Positions 44,175 through 52,752 of a stretch of DNA of 64,000 nt are shown one piece after another. Source of the DNA: DATBSL01 sp963729875 (GTDB lineage: Bacteria; Acidobacteriota; Vicinamibacteria; Fen-336). Below the pieces are notes generated by a model. That model saw nothing but the letters and a program-made list of their open reading frames with translations, made no database searches and was not told where the DNA came from. The position numbers were made by a program, and so were the translations under genes. Every line of letters starts with the position of its first letter. The stretch's first letter is position 1. The stretch lies in NCBI GenBank assembly GCA_963729875.1, contig CAVSPR010000002.1:434001-498000 (forward strand), written 5' to 3'.

Positions 44175-44686
44175 CGTTCCGCCCGCGCGCGGCGCCGGGC
44201 GGGCGGCCGGGCGCCCGCGGTCTCGACCAGCACCGGCAGCTGCGGCCGCGGCACGTGCTCGAAGATGAGGTGCGTCTCGATGCGGGCCACCTCGGCCCGG
44301 CTCGTGAACGCGTCGAGCGCGAGGTCGCGGAGGTGGTTGGCGTCGCGTACCCCGAGGTGGACGAGGAAGTCGTGCTGCCCGGCCACGTGGTAGAGGGCGA
44401 TCGTCTCTGGCAGCGACAGCGCGTGCTGGCGGAACGACTTCACCTGCCGGCGAGAGTGCCGGGCGAGGGTGACGAAGACGAGCGCCTGCATCGCGATGCC
44501 GAGGGCGCGCGGCTCGACGAGCGCGCGGTAGCCCATGAGGACGCCCTCCTCGCGCAGCCGCCGGACCCGCTCGAGGCAGCTCGAGGGGGCAAGGGCGACC
44601 CGGGCCGCCAGCTCCTTGTTCGACAGCCGAGCATCATTCTGTAAGGCGGCCAAAATGGCGAAGTCTGTTCGGTCTAACGAGGCCAT
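44171..44686 (-). CDS. Lrp/AsnC-family transcriptional regulator
   Basis: 171 residues. N-terminal HTH (LDRTDFAILAALQNDARLSNKELAARVALAPSSCLERVRRL) and C-terminal RAM effector domain (VFVTLARHSRRQVKSF...GQHDFLVHLGVRD), then an Arg-rich tail. Family members sense amino acids. It is divergent from the PLP lyase gene at 44753 with 66 bases between starts, the arrangement known for MdeR/MdeA-like pairs. A TAGAAT box lies 6 bases before the ATG, so its mRNA is probably leaderless. Confidence 0.92.
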   Translation of the reverse strand: MASLDRTDFAILAALQNDARLSNKELAARVALAPSSCLERVRRLREEGVLMGYRALVEPRALGIAMQALVFVTLARHSRRQVKSFRQHALSLPETIALYHVAGQHDFLVHLGVRDANHLRDLALDAFTSRAEVARIETHLIFEHVPRPQLPVLVETAGARPPARRRARAER

Positions 44687-44692
44687 TCGCCC

Positions 44693-44716
44693 ATTCTATC
44701 CGAAATCAATTCGATT
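44693..44716. promoter_or_regulatory. Divergent control region of lrp-like and PLP-lyase genes
   Basis: Minus-strand -10 TAGAAT (44698-44693) precedes the lrp start by 6 bases. Next to it is an A+T-rich dyad AATC-AATTC-GATT (44704-44716), a plausible Lrp operator placed to affect both genes. Binding is inferred. Confidence 0.45.
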
Positions 44717-44752
44717 GACCGGGAATGCGCCGAATCGGCACCATTGTCGTCC

Positions 44753-45997
44753 ATGAAGAAGCCGATCGATTCCCGCCCCCTGTCGCTCGAGACCCTGGCC
44801 GTGCACGCCGGCCGCGAGGACTTCGGCGAGATCGGCGTCCACGCGCCGCCCCTCGACCTGTCCACCACGTACCCGACCGGCAACCTCGAGGACGCCACCG
44901 CCTCGATCGACGCGATGGGGAAGGGCGGCGCCCCGACCGGCAGCTTCATCTACGCGCGCTTCCACAACCCGACGGTGGCCCGCTACGAGACGGCCCTCGC
45001 CGCCCTCGAGGGGGGCGAGTCCGCGGTGGCCTTCTCGTCCGGGATGGCGGCGCTCACCGCCGTCCTCCTCGCCGCGCGCGAGAGCGGGAAGAACCACGTG
45101 GTCGCGGTGCGGCCCCTCTACGGCGGCAGCGACGCGCTGCTCGCCGGGGGCCTCCTCGGCCACGACGTGACATTCACCACGCCCGACGGGGTTGGTGCCG
45201 CCGTCCGCCCCGACACGTGCCTCGTCGTCCTCGAAACCCCGGGCAACCCGACCCTCGACCTCGTGGACATCGCCCAGGCGGTCCGGGACGCGGGCGACGT
45301 GCCCGTGGTCGTGGACTCGACGTTCATGACCCCCGTCCTGCAGCGGCCGCTCGAGATCGGGGCCGCGATCGTGCTGCACAGCGCAACCAAGTTCCTCGGC
45401 GGCCACGGCGACGTGATCGCCGGCGTACTGGTGACGAGCGAGGCGTGGGCGGCGCGCATCCGGAAGGTGCGTATGGCCACCGGTGCGCTCCTCCACCCCC
45501 TCGCCGCGTTCCTGCTCCACCGCGGCCTGCCCACCCTGCCGCTGCGGGTCAGGGCGGCGCAGGACGGCGCGCGGATGATCGCCGAGCGGCTCGCGCGCCA
45601 CCCGCTGGTCTCGCGCGTCCACTACCCAGGGCTTCCGGGCGCCGACCCGAAAGGCCTCCTCGGCCGGCAGATGGCGGGGCCGGGCAGCGTCCTCGCTTTC
45701 GAGGTCGCGGGCGGCTTCGAGGCGGCCCGGCGCGTTCTGGGCGCGGTGAAGATCATGGTCTCGGCCGTCAGCCTCGGCTCGACCGACACCCTCATCCAGC
45801 ACCCCGCGGGCCTCACCCATCGCTGCATGAGCGACAAGGCGAAGGCGTCGACCGGCATCTCCGAGAGCCTGCTGCGCCTCTCCGTCGGCCTCGAGGACCC
45901 GGAGGACGTGTGGGCCGACCTCGAGCAGGCGCTCGAGACCGCGCACGCCAAGGCGGCCGACCCGACGGTCGTCACGGCAAGAGCGACCGCCGAGTAG
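44753..45997 (+). CDS. Cys/Met-metabolism PLP-dependent lyase (methionine gamma-lyase-like)
   Basis: 414 residues from ATG 44753; a TTG three codons earlier is possible. Fold type I PLP enzyme: SGMAALTAVLLA, ETPGNPTLDLVDI, DSTFMTPVLQ, and the PLP lysine in HSATKFLGGHGDV. HPAGLTHR near the end is shared by gamma-lyases and synthases. The Cys of methionine gamma-lyase (in YGCT) is Gly here (PLYGGSDA), so strict methionine gamma-lyase activity is uncertain; cystathionine gamma-lyase/synthase or a broad amino-acid lyase is possible. Divergent Lrp regulator suggests amino-acid induction. Confidence 0.88.
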   Translation: MKKPIDSRPLSLETLAVHAGREDFGEIGVHAPPLDLSTTYPTGNLEDATASIDAMGKGGAPTGSFIYARFHNPTVARYETALAALEGGESAVAFSSGMAALTAVLLAARESGKNHVVAVRPLYGGSDALLAGGLLGHDVTFTTPDGVGAAVRPDTCLVVLETPGNPTLDLVDIAQAVRDAGDVPVVVDSTFMTPVLQRPLEIGAAIVLHSATKFLGGHGDVIAGVLVTSEAWAARIRKVRMATGALLHPLAAFLLHRGLPTLPLRVRAAQDGARMIAERLARHPLVSRVHYPGLPGADPKGLLGRQMAGPGSVLAFEVAGGFEAARRVLGAVKIMVSAVSLGSTDTLIQHPAGLTHRCMSDKAKASTGISESLLRLSVGLEDPEDVWADLEQALETAHAKAADPTVVTARATAE

Positions 45998-46117
45998 CCC
46001 GGGCGTTCTCCCGGGGCGGCTGGCGGAGGCTCCGCTCGTCGGCCCGCGGTGCCTGATTCGCGCTATCCTCCCGACGAGCGGGGCCGTGCATGGCCCCGCG
46101 TTCCCCGGGAGCGCGCC

Positions 46118-46531
46118 ATGGCCTACAGGATCCGCCGCGTCGAGTACTTCCACGCGACCGTCGTGGACGAGCCGGGCGAGGCCTACAAGGTCCTCTCGGC
46201 CCTGGCCGGGCTGGGCGTCAACCTCATCGCCTTCACTGCGGTTCCGGTGGGGCCCGACCGTACGCAGCTCACCGTCTTCCCGGAGGACCCCGGGAAGCTG
46301 AAGAGCGAGGCGCAGAAGGCGGGGATGGCGCTCGACGGGCCGCACCGGGCGCTGCTCGTCCAGGGAGACGACGAGCTGGGGGCGCTCGCCGTGGTGCACG
46401 AGAAGATCTACCGCGCGAACGTGAACGTATACGCCTCGAGCGCGATCGTGGACGGGGCCGGCAAGTACGGCCACCTCATCTACGTCCGCCCCGAGGACTA
46501 CCAGGCCGCGGCCAAGGCGCTCGAAGTCTAG
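46118..46531 (+). CDS. ACT-domain-like small protein
   Basis: 137 residues. The pattern VVDEPGEAYKVLSALAGLGVNLIAFTAVPVG is an ACT-type beta-alpha-beta start, with a second similar half (AVVHEKIYRANVNVYASSAIVDGAGKYGHLIYV), so a double ACT fold with no catalytic domain is likely. Such proteins bind amino acids and regulate partners. ATG 46118 is chosen although the frame is open 23 codons upstream. A TATCCT box lies at 46063-46068. The TAG stop shares CTAG with the stop of the convergent kinase. Confidence 0.72.
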   Translation: MAYRIRRVEYFHATVVDEPGEAYKVLSALAGLGVNLIAFTAVPVGPDRTQLTVFPEDPGKLKSEAQKAGMALDGPHRALLVQGDDELGALAVVHEKIYRANVNVYASSAIVDGAGKYGHLIYVRPEDYQAAAKALEV

Positions 46532-48564
46532 GCCGCGTCCGCCTTGGCCGAGACAGAGCTGAGCGCCTCGAGCAGCTCGTCGGCCCTCTGCCAGCGCCTC
46601 GCGGGGTCCTTCTGCAGGCCGCGCGCGATGACCGTGTCGAGCTCCCCGGACAGCCTCGGGTTGACGCCGCGGGGGCGGGGCGGCGCCTGCTGCACGTGGG
46701 CCATGATCACGGCCATCGGGGTCTCGCCCCGGAACGGCAGGCGGCCGGTGAAGATCTCGAAGAGGACCACGGCGAGCGAGTAGAGGTCGGAGCGGAAATC
46801 CGCGGGGCGCCCCTGGGCCTGCTCCGGCGGCATGTAGTCGGGCGTCCCCATCACCGTGCCCGCGGTGGTGAGGCCGGCGGCGCCGGGCTCGACCGAAGAC
46901 ACCCGCGAGATGCCGAAGTCCATGATCTTCAGGTCCGCCGACTCCGGCAGGATCATCATGTTGTGCGGCTTGATGTCGCGGTGGACGACGCCCATCTCGT
47001 GTGCGGCGCCGAGGCCGTGGCACATGTCCTTGGCGATCTTGAGGCCGACGCCGAGGGGCAGAGCACCGCGGTTGCGGATGACCTCCTTGAGGGTCACGCC
47101 GTCGAAGTACTCCATCGAGATGTAGGGCACGCCCGCCGCCTCGCCGAAGTCGTGGGTGCGCAGGACGTTCCGGTGGGTGATGCGCCGCGCGAGCTTGATC
47201 TCCTGCTTGAATCGGTCGAGGAGGCTGGGGTCCTGTGCCATGGCCTCGGGCCGCAGCAGCTTGAGGGCCACCACCTCGTCGAGCTGCCGGTCCCGGGCGC
47301 GGTAGACGACGCCCATCCCGCCCTTGCCCAGCGTGCCGAGGACCTCGTAGCGGTCGGCGAAGATCTGCCCGCGCTCGAGCGAAGCACCCGCCGCCGGCAG
47401 GACGACGGTCGGCACGTCGCCGGCAGGTGGTGGGGCCGCCTTGCCGCCGGGCGCCCCGGCTCCGGTCGTGGCCGCCCGCAGCGCGGTCATGCCCTCGCGC
47501 AGGAACGCGATCATCTGGTCCTTCTCGCGCAGGTCGGCGAGGAGGCCGTTGAACGCCCGGGCGAGCACGCCGATCTCGTCGCGGCCGGGGACGGAGACGG
47601 CGCCGCTGTGGGACCCGTCGCGGACGCGCTCGACGAGCGAGGCCAGCTTGCGCACGGGGCCGGTGATGCGCGAGGCGGCGCCCCACGCGGCGACGAGGCC
47701 GAAGGCCATCACCCCGAGCGAGACGAGGACGAGGCTGTTGCGGAACTGGCGGAAGGCGGCCGTCTCCGCGGACAGGCTGCGCAAGGCGAGGACGGCGCCG
47801 ATCTCCTCGCCCCCCGCGCCCTTCAGCGGTATGCGTACGCCGATGTGGCGGTCGCCCCCGAGGTCGACCTCGAAGGGCGCCGTCTCCGCCCCGGCGAGCC
47901 CGGGTGAAGGCAGGGCGGCGGAGAGAGCGCTCTCGCGCGGCCCGAGCGAGGAGGCGGCGAGGTGCCCCGGCTGGCCGGGGGACTGGACGACGAACGCGAT
48001 CTCGCTGTGGGTGAGCCGGCGGATCTGGGAGGCCACCGACTCGTCGAGGCCGTAGCCCGCGACGAGCACGCCCACGAGCTCGGGACCGGTCTGCATGGGG
48101 ACGGCCACCGCCGTGAAGAGCCGGTCTCCCTGCCGCCACAGCGTGGCCGAGTCCTCGCCCTCGAGCGCCCGGCGCACGAGGGGGTCCTTGGCGAGGTCGT
48201 CGCCCGCGTCCGAGGGGCGGTCGGTGCGGGCCACGAGGACGCCGGCGGAGTCGGTCGCCATCATGAAGTCCGCCGCGAGGTCCTGGCCGCGCTCGCCGAG
48301 CGAGTCGAGGGTCGTGGCCTGGTCGCGCTCGCCCAGGGCGGCCTTGAAGTAGGGGTCGTTGGCGAGTACCCGCACCCCCAGGCGCAGCTTGTTGAAGCGG
48401 TCCGACTGGATCGCCTGCCAGACGTCGCGGGTCTCCCTGAGTCCCGCGTCGATCGTGGAGCGGGCGAGGCGGTCGGCCTGCAGCGTGGTGAACGCGAGCG
48501 TCCCGCCCACGAGGGCGACCACGAGGGCGGCGGTGAACAGCAGGATCTTCCCGGTCAGTCCCAT
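46528..48564 (-). CDS. Transmembrane Ser/Thr kinase with periplasmic sensor and HAMP domain
   Basis: 678 residues. Membrane helix 6-28, periplasmic sensor about 30-260 (double-Cache-like: DFMMATDSAGVLVARTDRPSD, VAVPMQTGPELVGVLVAGYG), second helix about 270-292, HAMP about 293-345, a linker, then a full kinase at about 395-660 (GTLGKGGMGVVYRARD, VALKLL, VVHRDIKPHNMMIL, DFGISR, GTPDYMPPEQ). This is a chemoreceptor-like input with a Ser/Thr kinase output. ATG 48564. It is 28 bases downstream of the cupredoxin gene, likely co-transcribed. Confidence 0.93.
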   Translation of the reverse strand: MGLTGKILLFTAALVVALVGGTLAFTTLQADRLARSTIDAGLRETRDVWQAIQSDRFNKLRLGVRVLANDPYFKAALGERDQATTLDSLGERGQDLAADFMMATDSAGVLVARTDRPSDAGDDLAKDPLVRRALEGEDSATLWRQGDRLFTAVAVPMQTGPELVGVLVAGYGLDESVASQIRRLTHSEIAFVVQSPGQPGHLAASSLGPRESALSAALPSPGLAGAETAPFEVDLGGDRHIGVRIPLKGAGGEEIGAVLALRSLSAETAAFRQFRNSLVLVSLGVMAFGLVAAWGAASRITGPVRKLASLVERVRDGSHSGAVSVPGRDEIGVLARAFNGLLADLREKDQMIAFLREGMTALRAATTGAGAPGGKAAPPPAGDVPTVVLPAAGASLERGQIFADRYEVLGTLGKGGMGVVYRARDRQLDEVVALKLLRPEAMAQDPSLLDRFKQEIKLARRITHRNVLRTHDFGEAAGVPYISMEYFDGVTLKEVIRNRGALPLGVGLKIAKDMCHGLGAAHEMGVVHRDIKPHNMMILPESADLKIMDFGISRVSSVEPGAAGLTTAGTVMGTPDYMPPEQAQGRPADFRSDLYSLAVVLFEIFTGRLPFRGETPMAVIMAHVQQAPPRPRGVNPRLSGELDTVIARGLQKDPARRWQRADELLEALSSVSAKADAA

Positions 48565-48592
48565 CGCGCGACTCGGCTCCCGTGTGAATGCG

Positions 48593-49246
48593 TCAGTACT
48601 TCCCGCCCGCCTCGTAGTCCTTGCCGAACTTGTTCCGGTGGGGCGCCCGCTTGAAGTGGCTTGCGTCGAGGGACAGCGACATCTCGACCGCCTGCGCCTC
48701 GCCCACCGTCACCGGCCAGGAAGCCTCGCCGCCGCGCTCGTGCCAGGCCTTCACCGTCCAGGTCCCCGGGGGCACGCCCTCGATCACGAAGCGGCCGTCC
48801 GCGCCCACCCGTGCCCAGAAGGGGTTGTCGCGGACGAGCACGAACGCGCTCATCTGGGGGTGGATGTTGCAGTAGACGCGCACGAGCCCGGGGCGCTCGA
48901 AGGTCCAGGACCGGCTCTTCGGCTTCTTGTAGAGGTCGAGGTCGAAGTGGTTCTCGCCGGAGACGGAGAACGCGTTGTGGAAGACCGGGTCCAGGTTCGG
49001 GAACTCGACGGAGCCGCCCACCGGCACCACCGCCACGCGTGGCACGAAGGTCTTGCCCTTCATGGTGACCGTGGCGCTCGAGGGCCCGGTTTTGACCTTC
49101 GGCCCCTCCACCCAAACGACTGCGCCGGCAAGGTCGTTTGCCGTCCTGCCGCCCTTCTCGACGATTTCGAGCCGCCCCTGCACCGTGCCGGCGGCAGCCG
49201 GCACGGCCGCGAGCAGGAGCATCGCGCCCGTCGACGCTCGAAGCAT
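48593..49246 (-). CDS. Exported cupredoxin-like protein with carboxypeptidase-regulatory-like domain
   Basis: 217 residues from ATG 49246, which precedes a signal peptide (AMLLLAAVPAAAG). Residues about 25-135 form a cupredoxin-like domain with a full type 1 copper set: His in PVFHNAFSV and Cys-His-Met in YCNIHPQM. Residues about 140-190 are a regulatory-like sandwich (GADGRFVIEGVPPGTWTVKAWH). An electron carrier or copper protein in the periplasm is likely. GGAGG lies 11 bases before the ATG. Confidence 0.85.
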   Translation of the reverse strand: MLRASTGAMLLLAAVPAAAGTVQGRLEIVEKGGRTANDLAGAVVWVEGPKVKTGPSSATVTMKGKTFVPRVAVVPVGGSVEFPNLDPVFHNAFSVSGENHFDLDLYKKPKSRSWTFERPGLVRVYCNIHPQMSAFVLVRDNPFWARVGADGRFVIEGVPPGTWTVKAWHERGGEASWPVTVGEAQAVEMSLSLDASHFKRAPHRNKFGKDYEAGGKY

Positions 49247-49275
49247 GTCTGGATTGACCTCCGGAGGTTCCGGGC

Positions 49276-49304
49276 AGTCTACCAAGTCGCCGGCCACGCG
49301 CCAA
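49276..49304 (-). promoter_or_regulatory. Promoter of the cupredoxin-kinase operon
   Basis: Minus-strand TTGGCG (49304-49299) and TAGACT (49281-49276), spacer 17. It faces a plus-strand TATAAT (49317-49322) serving the M28 peptidase. Confidence 0.68.
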
Positions 49305-49333
49305 CGAGCGGGACGCTATAATCCTGCGCCCGC

Positions 49334-50686
49334 ATGACCCCGCTCCTCGGCCTCCTTCTCGCTGCCTCGATCGACGGCGAAGCCGCCCTCCGCCACGCCT
49401 CGGCCCTCGCCGCCCTCGGCCCGCACCCGTGGGGATCGCCCCGCAACCAGGCCGCCGCCGCCTACGTCGCCGCCCAGCTGCACGAGGCGGGGCTGGAGGC
49501 GGTCGAGGTGCAGGCCTTCGAGCGGCACGGCGTGCACGGCGCGAACGTGATCGGAACCCTGCCCGCCCCGGGTGAGGAGTTCGTCGTGATCGGGGCGCAC
49601 CACGACACCGACCCGGTGGCCCCCGGCGCCTACGACGACGGGGGCGGGGTGGGCATCCTGATCGAGCTGGCCCGTGTCCTCGCGAAGGACGAGCGGCGTG
49701 CGCGGACGATCGTGTTCGCCTCGTTCGACGGCGAGGAGGCGGGGTCGACGGGAAAGGGGACGACCGCCGGGTCGCGCGCCTACCTGGAGCGCCTGGGCCC
49801 GCGGGTGCGCTCGATGGTCGCGGCGTTCGCGATCGAGATGTCCGGCTGGAGAGGGGGCGCCCCCGTCCTGCACCCGATCGCCTACGCGGACCCCCGCGAG
49901 AAGGGCCGCGCGGTGATCGCACCGGCGTGGCTCGTGCGGGCCGCGCTCGACGGCGCGCGGGAGGCGGGTGCACCGCTCGCCGTCGGCGACCCTTACCTGT
50001 CGTGGCTCTACCAGCCCACGGCGCGCGCGTTCCGCGTGCGGCTCTACGGCGACGACCTGTCCTTCCTCCAGGCCGGCCACCCGGCCCTCTTCGCCTCGGA
50101 CTCCTCGTTCTCGAAGTTCTACCCGGACTACCACAAGGCGTCCGACACCGCGGACAAGCTGGACCCCGGAGCGCTCGAGCGGATGGGGCGGAGTGTTCTC
50201 GGTGTCGTGCACGCGCTCGAGCGCGTTCCGAGGGGCCCGGCGGAGGAGCCGCAGTGGTTCGCTGCCTTCGGTCGCGTGGTCGGCTGGGCATGGCTCGTCG
50301 GCCTCGGCGCCGCGAGCCTGCTGCCGGGCCTGTGGCGCGGGTGGCGGGTCGGTGGGGTGGCCCTGGGCCTGCGGCTCGCGCAGGCGCTGCTGGCCTCCGT
50401 CCTGCTCTGGCCGCACCCCGTCCCCGGCCTGTGCCTGCTCCTCGTCCCGCACCTGCTGTTGCCCTGGCGGAGGGCGTGGTGGACCGTGCTCCTCGCCCTG
50501 GCGCCGGCCGCAGCGCTCCTCACGATGGGCGCCGCGGCCTGGTGGCGCGGAGCGGTGAACGGCGTCTGGCTCGCGCCGTGGGAGATCGCGGTGGCCGCCC
50601 TCGCCCTCGCGCTGGCGTTCTTCGGCCTAAGCGGCGGCGGCCGGAAGGCGGGTACGCGGAAGCCTTCCGGCCGGAGGCGCCGCTAG
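49334..50686 (+). CDS. M28-family zinc aminopeptidase with C-terminal membrane domain
   Basis: 450 residues. N-terminal hydrophobic segment (LLGLLLAAS) then an M28 catalytic domain to about 295. Two-zinc ligands lie in VIGAHHDTDPVAPGAYDDGGG, FDGEEAGS, and YPDYHKASDTADKL near the end of the domain. After that come about five membrane helices, unlike secreted M28 enzymes, so it is membrane-bound. The extreme C-terminal Gly/Arg/Lys-rich tail is encoded by a hairpin (50639-50672). A TATAAT box ends 11 bases before the ATG. Confidence 0.9.
   Translation: MTPLLGLLLAASIDGEAALRHASALAALGPHPWGSPRNQAAAAYVAAQLHEAGLEAVEVQAFERHGVHGANVIGTLPAPGEEFVVIGAHHDTDPVAPGAYDDGGGVGILIELARVLAKDERRARTIVFASFDGEEAGSTGKGTTAGSRAYLERLGPRVRSMVAAFAIEMSGWRGGAPVLHPIAYADPREKGRAVIAPAWLVRAALDGAREAGAPLAVGDPYLSWLYQPTARAFRVRLYGDDLSFLQAGHPALFASDSSFSKFYPDYHKASDTADKLDPGALERMGRSVLGVVHALERVPRGPAEEPQWFAAFGRVVGWAWLVGLGAASLLPGLWRGWRVGGVALGLRLAQALLASVLLWPHPVPGLCLLLVPHLLLPWRRAWWTVLLALAPAAALLTMGAAAWWRGAVNGVWLAPWEIAVAALALALAFFGLSGGGRKAGTRKPSGRRRR
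50639..50672. terminator. Hairpin overlapping the end of the M28 gene
   Basis: GGCCGGAAGGC (50639-50649) pairs with 50662-50672, eleven bases, inside the last codons. It lies between convergent genes (stop 50686 and, on the minus strand, 50700), so it is probably a shared terminator. Confidence 0.55.
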
Positions 50687-50699
50687 CCGAGCCGCGCGG

Positions 50700-51683
50700 T
50701 CAGGCTGTCCAGCCGCCGTCGTGGTGGTGGGTGAAGAACTGCTCGAGGGCGACCTTGCGGCCGGCCAGCTGCTGCCGCAGCCGCTCCATCTCGGCGGGGG
50801 GCAGCGGCGACGCGAACGCCATCGCCGTGGCCACGTTCGCCTCGAGGAACTCGAGCTTCGGCATGCCGCACACCGCGGCCGAGATCGGCAGGCTCCAGGC
50901 GTAGCGCAGGAGCGAGGCCGCGTCGGCCCCCCCGTCCACCAGCAGCTTGTCCTGGGCCGTGACCTTCATCAGGATGACACCGAGGTTCTTCTGGTTGGCG
51001 GCGGGGAGGGCCAGCTCCTCGAAGCGGGCGGCCCGGGCGGGGTTCATGGCCATCTGCACGCAGTCGAGGTCGTTCCGCTCGATGGCCTTCGCCATGACCG
51101 CACCGTCCGTGTGGCTCGTCATCCCGATGAACCGAGCGACCTTCTGCTCGCGCAGCTCGTAGAGGGCCTTGATCGCCCCGTCCGGGGCCTCGATCTTCGC
51201 GAGGTCGGCCTCGTTGCCGAGGCTGTGCAGGTGCAGCAGGTCGAGGTGGTCGGTCTGCAGCCGCTTCAGGCTGGCCTCGACCTCCTTGAGCGCGGCGTCG
51301 CGGGTGCGCGCGCGGGTGGGGACCTTCGTGGCGAGGAAGACATCCTCCCGGCGGGTGGCCAGGAACCGCCCCAGCCGCGTCTCGCTCTCGCCGTCGCCGT
51401 AGTTGACCGCGGTGTCGAGGTAGTTGATGCCCAGGCCGACCGCCTTCTCGAGTACGGCCGTGGCCTGGTCCGCGGGGTACTGCAGGAAGCGGCTGCCGCA
51501 GCCCATGGCGAGGATCGACACGCTCGCTCCGGTGCGGCCGAGCGTCCGGTGCGGCATGGTGCCCGCCTTCGGGGGCATGGGCGCCTCGGGGCGGAGCGGC
51601 AGCGCGGGAAGCGCGGCCACCGCGCCGACCGTCAGCCCGCTCTTCTCGAGGAACTCGCGGCGCGTCTTCTTCCCGTCGGACAT
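50700..51683 (-). CDS. Tat-exported aldo/keto reductase
   Basis: 327 residues from ATG 51683, which has a GAGGAGG site. A twin-arginine signal (KKTRREFLEKSGLTVGAVAALPALPL) leads to a TIM-barrel aldo/keto reductase: LGRTGASVSILAMGCG, DTAVNYGDGESE with Asp/Tyr, KVPTR and HLDLLHLHS. The catalytic tetrad Asp, Tyr, Lys and His is visible. Export by Tat implies folding with its cofactor in the cytoplasm. Seventeen bases downstream of the epimerase gene; both carry Tat signals, so a periplasmic sugar or polyol pathway is plausible. Confidence 0.9.
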   Translation of the reverse strand: MSDGKKTRREFLEKSGLTVGAVAALPALPLRPEAPMPPKAGTMPHRTLGRTGASVSILAMGCGSRFLQYPADQATAVLEKAVGLGINYLDTAVNYGDGESETRLGRFLATRREDVFLATKVPTRARTRDAALKEVEASLKRLQTDHLDLLHLHSLGNEADLAKIEAPDGAIKALYELREQKVARFIGMTSHTDGAVMAKAIERNDLDCVQMAMNPARAARFEELALPAANQKNLGVILMKVTAQDKLLVDGGADAASLLRYAWSLPISAAVCGMPKLEFLEANVATAMAFASPLPPAEMERLRQQLAGRKVALEQFFTHHHDGGWTA

Positions 51684-51699
51684 ATCGCCTCCTCGGCCT

Positions 51700-52629
51700 C
51701 TAGGAGGCCACAACTCCCGCGGCGGAGAGGTACTCCGCCATCACCTTCGCGTAGTGGGGGAACGCGACCTCGGGCTCCTCGATCTCGGGGTGCCACTTCT
51801 TCTCCCACTCGAAGCAGTAGAAGCCCTTGTAGCCGTTCTTCGCGAGGACGGCCACCTGCTCCTTGACCGGCACCTCGCCTGCGCCGAGGAGGACGTAGCG
51901 CCGGTCGGTGCCCTCGGGCTTCGAGTCCTTGAGGTGGGTGTGGCGGATCCACCGCGCGAGGGCCTTGTAGCTGTCGGCCGGCTGCTCCTTGCCCGCCACG
52001 AACGAGTGGTGCGCGTCCCACAGCAGCTGGAACTGCGGGTGGTTTACGCGCGTCAGGATCTCGACGAGGTCGGGCGAGTGCGTGAAGTCGCCGTGCGACT
52101 CGATCAGCACCGTGACACCCGCCGGCTTCGCGTAGTCGGCCATCTTCTGGAAGCCCTCGGAAACGCGGGCGATCACGTCCGCCTTCGGCTCGCCCTCGGG
52201 GATCTTGTCACCGAACATGCGCACGTACCTCACGCCCATGGCCTGCGCGAGGTCGATGAAGCGGCGACCCTCGTCGAACTGCTTCTCGCGCACGGCCGGG
52301 TCCTTCTCGTGCATGCGCGCGGAGGCCCCCAGGTCGCTCACCACGATGCCGAGCGCGGCGAGGTCCTTCTTCGTCTGCGCGAGGCGCGTGCCCTGGAGCT
52401 CGGGCACCTTCGGCAGGTCCATCTCGCCCGCGATCCCGCGCAGCTCCAGCGCCGCGTAGCCGTACTTGTCGGCGGCGTCGAGGACCTGCTTCCAGCTCCA
52501 GGCCGGGCAGCCGAGCGTGGAGAACGCGATCGGGTAGCGCTTCGACCGGCTCTGCGCCCGCAGGAGAGCGGGGGCGGCGAAGCCGGCGGTGACGCCGGCG
52601 AGGAAAGAACGACGGCGGACCTGGGTCAT
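51700..52629 (-). CDS. Tat-exported sugar phosphate isomerase/epimerase-like protein
   Basis: 309 residues. Twin-arginine signal (VRRRSFLAGVTAGFAAPALLRAQ), then the xylose-isomerase-like TIM barrel: GYAALELRGIAGE, VTVLIESHGDF, QLLWDAHHSF and FYCFEWEKKWHPE, giving the Glu, Asp, His and Glu metal ligands. Typical length. GAGGAGG before the ATG. Precedes the aldo/keto reductase in one operon; similar pairs occur in Acidobacteriota and Planctomycetota for sugar oxidation or epimerisation. Confidence 0.9.
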   Translation of the reverse strand: MTQVRRRSFLAGVTAGFAAPALLRAQSRSKRYPIAFSTLGCPAWSWKQVLDAADKYGYAALELRGIAGEMDLPKVPELQGTRLAQTKKDLAALGIVVSDLGASARMHEKDPAVREKQFDEGRRFIDLAQAMGVRYVRMFGDKIPEGEPKADVIARVSEGFQKMADYAKPAGVTVLIESHGDFTHSPDLVEILTRVNHPQFQLLWDAHHSFVAGKEQPADSYKALARWIRHTHLKDSKPEGTDRRYVLLGAGEVPVKEQVAVLAKNGYKGFYCFEWEKKWHPEIEEPEVAFPHYAKVMAEYLSAAGVVAS

Positions 52630-52752
52630 GGTGCCTCCTCTGGACGTCGGGATTATAGGGCGGTCCGCGCCCGCTGCTCGACTCCGTCAGGGCGGCTGGG
52701 CCGGGGTACGATGCCCGCTGGGGGGGCGCGTGCCCTGCCCACCGGAGGAAAC

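Noticed and set aside
44696..48139. An 1147-residue open frame on the minus strand.
   Set aside because: Shadow of the Lrp-lyase-ACT-kinase genes; composition is Arg/Gly/Pro-rich with no motifs, as expected for out-of-frame reading of very GC-rich DNA.
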